Positions 22,358 through 23,043 of a stretch of 23,043 nt of DNA are shown here, piece after piece (within the stretch, counting starts at the first letter, position 1; every line of letters starts with the position of its first letter). The stretch is taken from contig CAAFPW010000049.1 in NCBI GenBank assembly GCA_900764925.1, positions 1 to 23,043 on the forward strand, given 5' to 3'. This DNA comes from Fusobacteriaceae bacterium (lineage in GTDB: Bacteria > Fusobacteriota > Fusobacteriia > Fusobacteriales > Fusobacteriaceae). The notes under the pieces were generated by a model that did no database searches, was not told the origin of the DNA, and saw only the letters and a list, made by a program, of their open reading frames with translations. Position numbers and translations under genes: made by a program.

Positions 22358-22367
22358 TTTAGTTGAA
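22339..22367 (-). promoter_or_regulatory. Promoter of the tiny peptide gene
   Basis: TTCAAC (22362-22367), 17 bases, TATAAT (22339-22344) on the minus strand. Its -35 box occupies the same bases as the -35 box of the divergent gene. Confidence 0.55.
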
Positions 22368-22392
22368 TATTTTTTTTGCTTTATGATAAAAT
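22363..22392 (+). promoter_or_regulatory. Promoter of the MORN-repeat gene
   Basis: TTGAAT (22363-22368), 18 bases, TAAAAT (22387-22392) on the plus strand, about 30 bases before the GTG start. It shares its -35 bases with the minus-strand promoter. Confidence 0.5.
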
Positions 22393-22421
22393 AAAATATC
22401 AACATTAACTTAGGTGGTATT

Positions 22422-22895
22422 GTGAAAAAACTTTTTATTATTTTACTAATCTTTAATGTATTTTCTCTAGTTTACTCCTCACCTAAAACAGCTTATGAGG
22501 AGCAATTGACAGAGAAAAGAGGAATTATCTATTTTAAAAATGAAAAAAAACCTTTTACAGGAAGGGTAATTTCAAAAAAAGATAGAAACTATTATCTAAA
22601 TGGAAAAGCACATGGTAAGTGGCTAACTTTCTATTCCAATGGAAATCTTAAATCCATTGAAAATTGGAAAGATGGAAAACTTTATGGTAAGTATATTTTA
22701 TATCAAGAGAATGGAACTAAAATTTTTGAAACAACTTATCTCAATGGGAAGGATAATGGAGATTATTTTCTCTATCACAAAAATGGACTTTTACAAGTTC
22801 AAGGGCGTTTTTCCAATGGTGTACCTAAGGGAGTTTGGAAATACTTCAATAATAAGGGCAAATTAGTTGGAAAAGCTACTTATTCTGAAAATTAG
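22422..22895 (+). CDS. Secreted MORN-type (YwqK-like) repeat protein
   Basis: The 157 residues begin with a signal peptide (KKLFIILLIFNVFSLVYSS, cleavage expected near residue 20). After a short charged region come four MORN-like units with an exact 24-residue period, starting at N60, D84, N108 and N132. Each has the form (N/D)G-x3-G-x-(W/Y)-x3-Y-x2-(N/K)G-x-L/K. Such proteins are often named YwqK-family antitoxins, but the signal peptide argues for an envelope or secreted role and no toxin is adjacent. The GTG start at 22422 is preceded by TAGGTGGT. The gene is divergent from the tiny peptide gene and followed, after 53 bases, by another frame on the same strand. Confidence 0.8.
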   Translation: MKKLFIILLIFNVFSLVYSSPKTAYEEQLTEKRGIIYFKNEKKPFTGRVISKKDRNYYLNGKAHGKWLTFYSNGNLKSIENWKDGKLYGKYILYQENGTKIFETTYLNGKDNGDYFLYHKNGLLQVQGRFSNGVPKGVWKYFNNKGKLVGKATYSEN

Positions 22896-22948
22896 TAATC
22901 TTAATATTTTGGGGAAAGTTTATAGAACTTTTATAAGGGGGTCTTCAT

Positions 22949-23043
22949 ATGAAGCTCATATTAAGTAAAATATTAAATACATCTGTTTTAGTTTCTCCTA
23001 AGAAAGCTCTTCAGTTGTATAAGATAATTGCCAAAAGGATTAA
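22949..23043 (+). CDS. Start of an unidentified gene (partial, cut by the window edge)
   Basis: An ATG at 22949, seven bases after AAGGGGG, opens a frame with no stop for 31 codons to the window end. The visible protein begins MKLILSKILNTSVLVSPKKA and continues QLYKIIAKRI. It is basic and mildly amphipathic, with no clear signal peptide. Too little is visible to name it. It may be co-transcribed with the MORN-repeat gene. Confidence 0.5.
   Translation, partial: MKLILSKILNTSVLVSPKKALQLYKIIAKRI

Noticed and set aside
22201..22420. Plus-strand antisense RNA (antitoxin) over the tiny peptide gene
   Set aside because: I looked for a promoter and terminator pair on the plus strand and found no convincing -35/-10 pair in the right place.

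Overview
The window reads as a chromosomal segment of a low-GC anaerobe, most likely a Fusobacterium or close relative. This rests on the very AT-rich, A/T-ending codon use, the strong AGGAGG-type ribosome binding sites, the near-consensus sigma70-type promoters with 17-base spacers, and the style of the proteins. It is inferred from composition and protein character, not from a database match. No phage, transposon, CRISPR array, tRNA or rRNA gene was found. Most of the window is housekeeping DNA, with a type I restriction-modification locus at the left edge.

Layout. (1) 1-2188, minus strand: hsdS (cut by the window edge) and hsdM. (2) 2333-9034, minus strand: argS, then a GC-rich structured RNA gene, then aspS, hisS, rarA and secG. 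(3) 9245-10601, plus strand: a DUF454 membrane protein, a small RNA gene (copy 1) and yaaA. (4) 10738-17577, minus strand: a Cys/His-rich MarR regulator with paired operators; yebC; a three-gene run of 5-formyl-THF cyclo-ligase, a degenerate uracil-DNA-glycosylase-like protein and a WalJ-type nuclease; then a PIN-PhoH ATPase, an atypical thioredoxin-reductase-like flavoprotein and a glyoxalase II-like hydrolase. (5) 17777-20054, plus strand: trmL, ybaK, ruvC, a nitroreductase and the second copy of the small RNA gene. (6) 20058-21224, minus strand: an Eis-like acetyltransferase. (7) 21320-23043, plus strand: a hotdog thioesterase, a TudS/DUF523 protein, a secreted MORN-repeat protein and the start of a further gene, with a tiny hydrophobic-peptide gene on the minus strand between them.

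Functional themes are translation and tRNA quality (argS, aspS, hisS, trmL, ybaK, possibly tudS), DNA maintenance (rarA, ruvC, walJ, the UDG-like protein), and redox or metal stress (the trxB-like gene, yaaA, nitroreductase, the Cys/His-rich MarR protein).

The most interesting material is non-coding or very small: a ~235-nt RNA gene of about 45% GC between aspS and argS; a ~93-nt small RNA gene present twice about 10 kb apart, with its own promoter, a CU-rich 5' end that could pair with Shine-Dalgarno sequences and a perfectly conserved terminator stem; a 24-codon hydrophobic peptide gene at 22187-22261 with its own ribosome binding site, terminator and a promoter overlapping a divergent one; and a MarR promoter bracketed by two CAAGGTACC-type operators.
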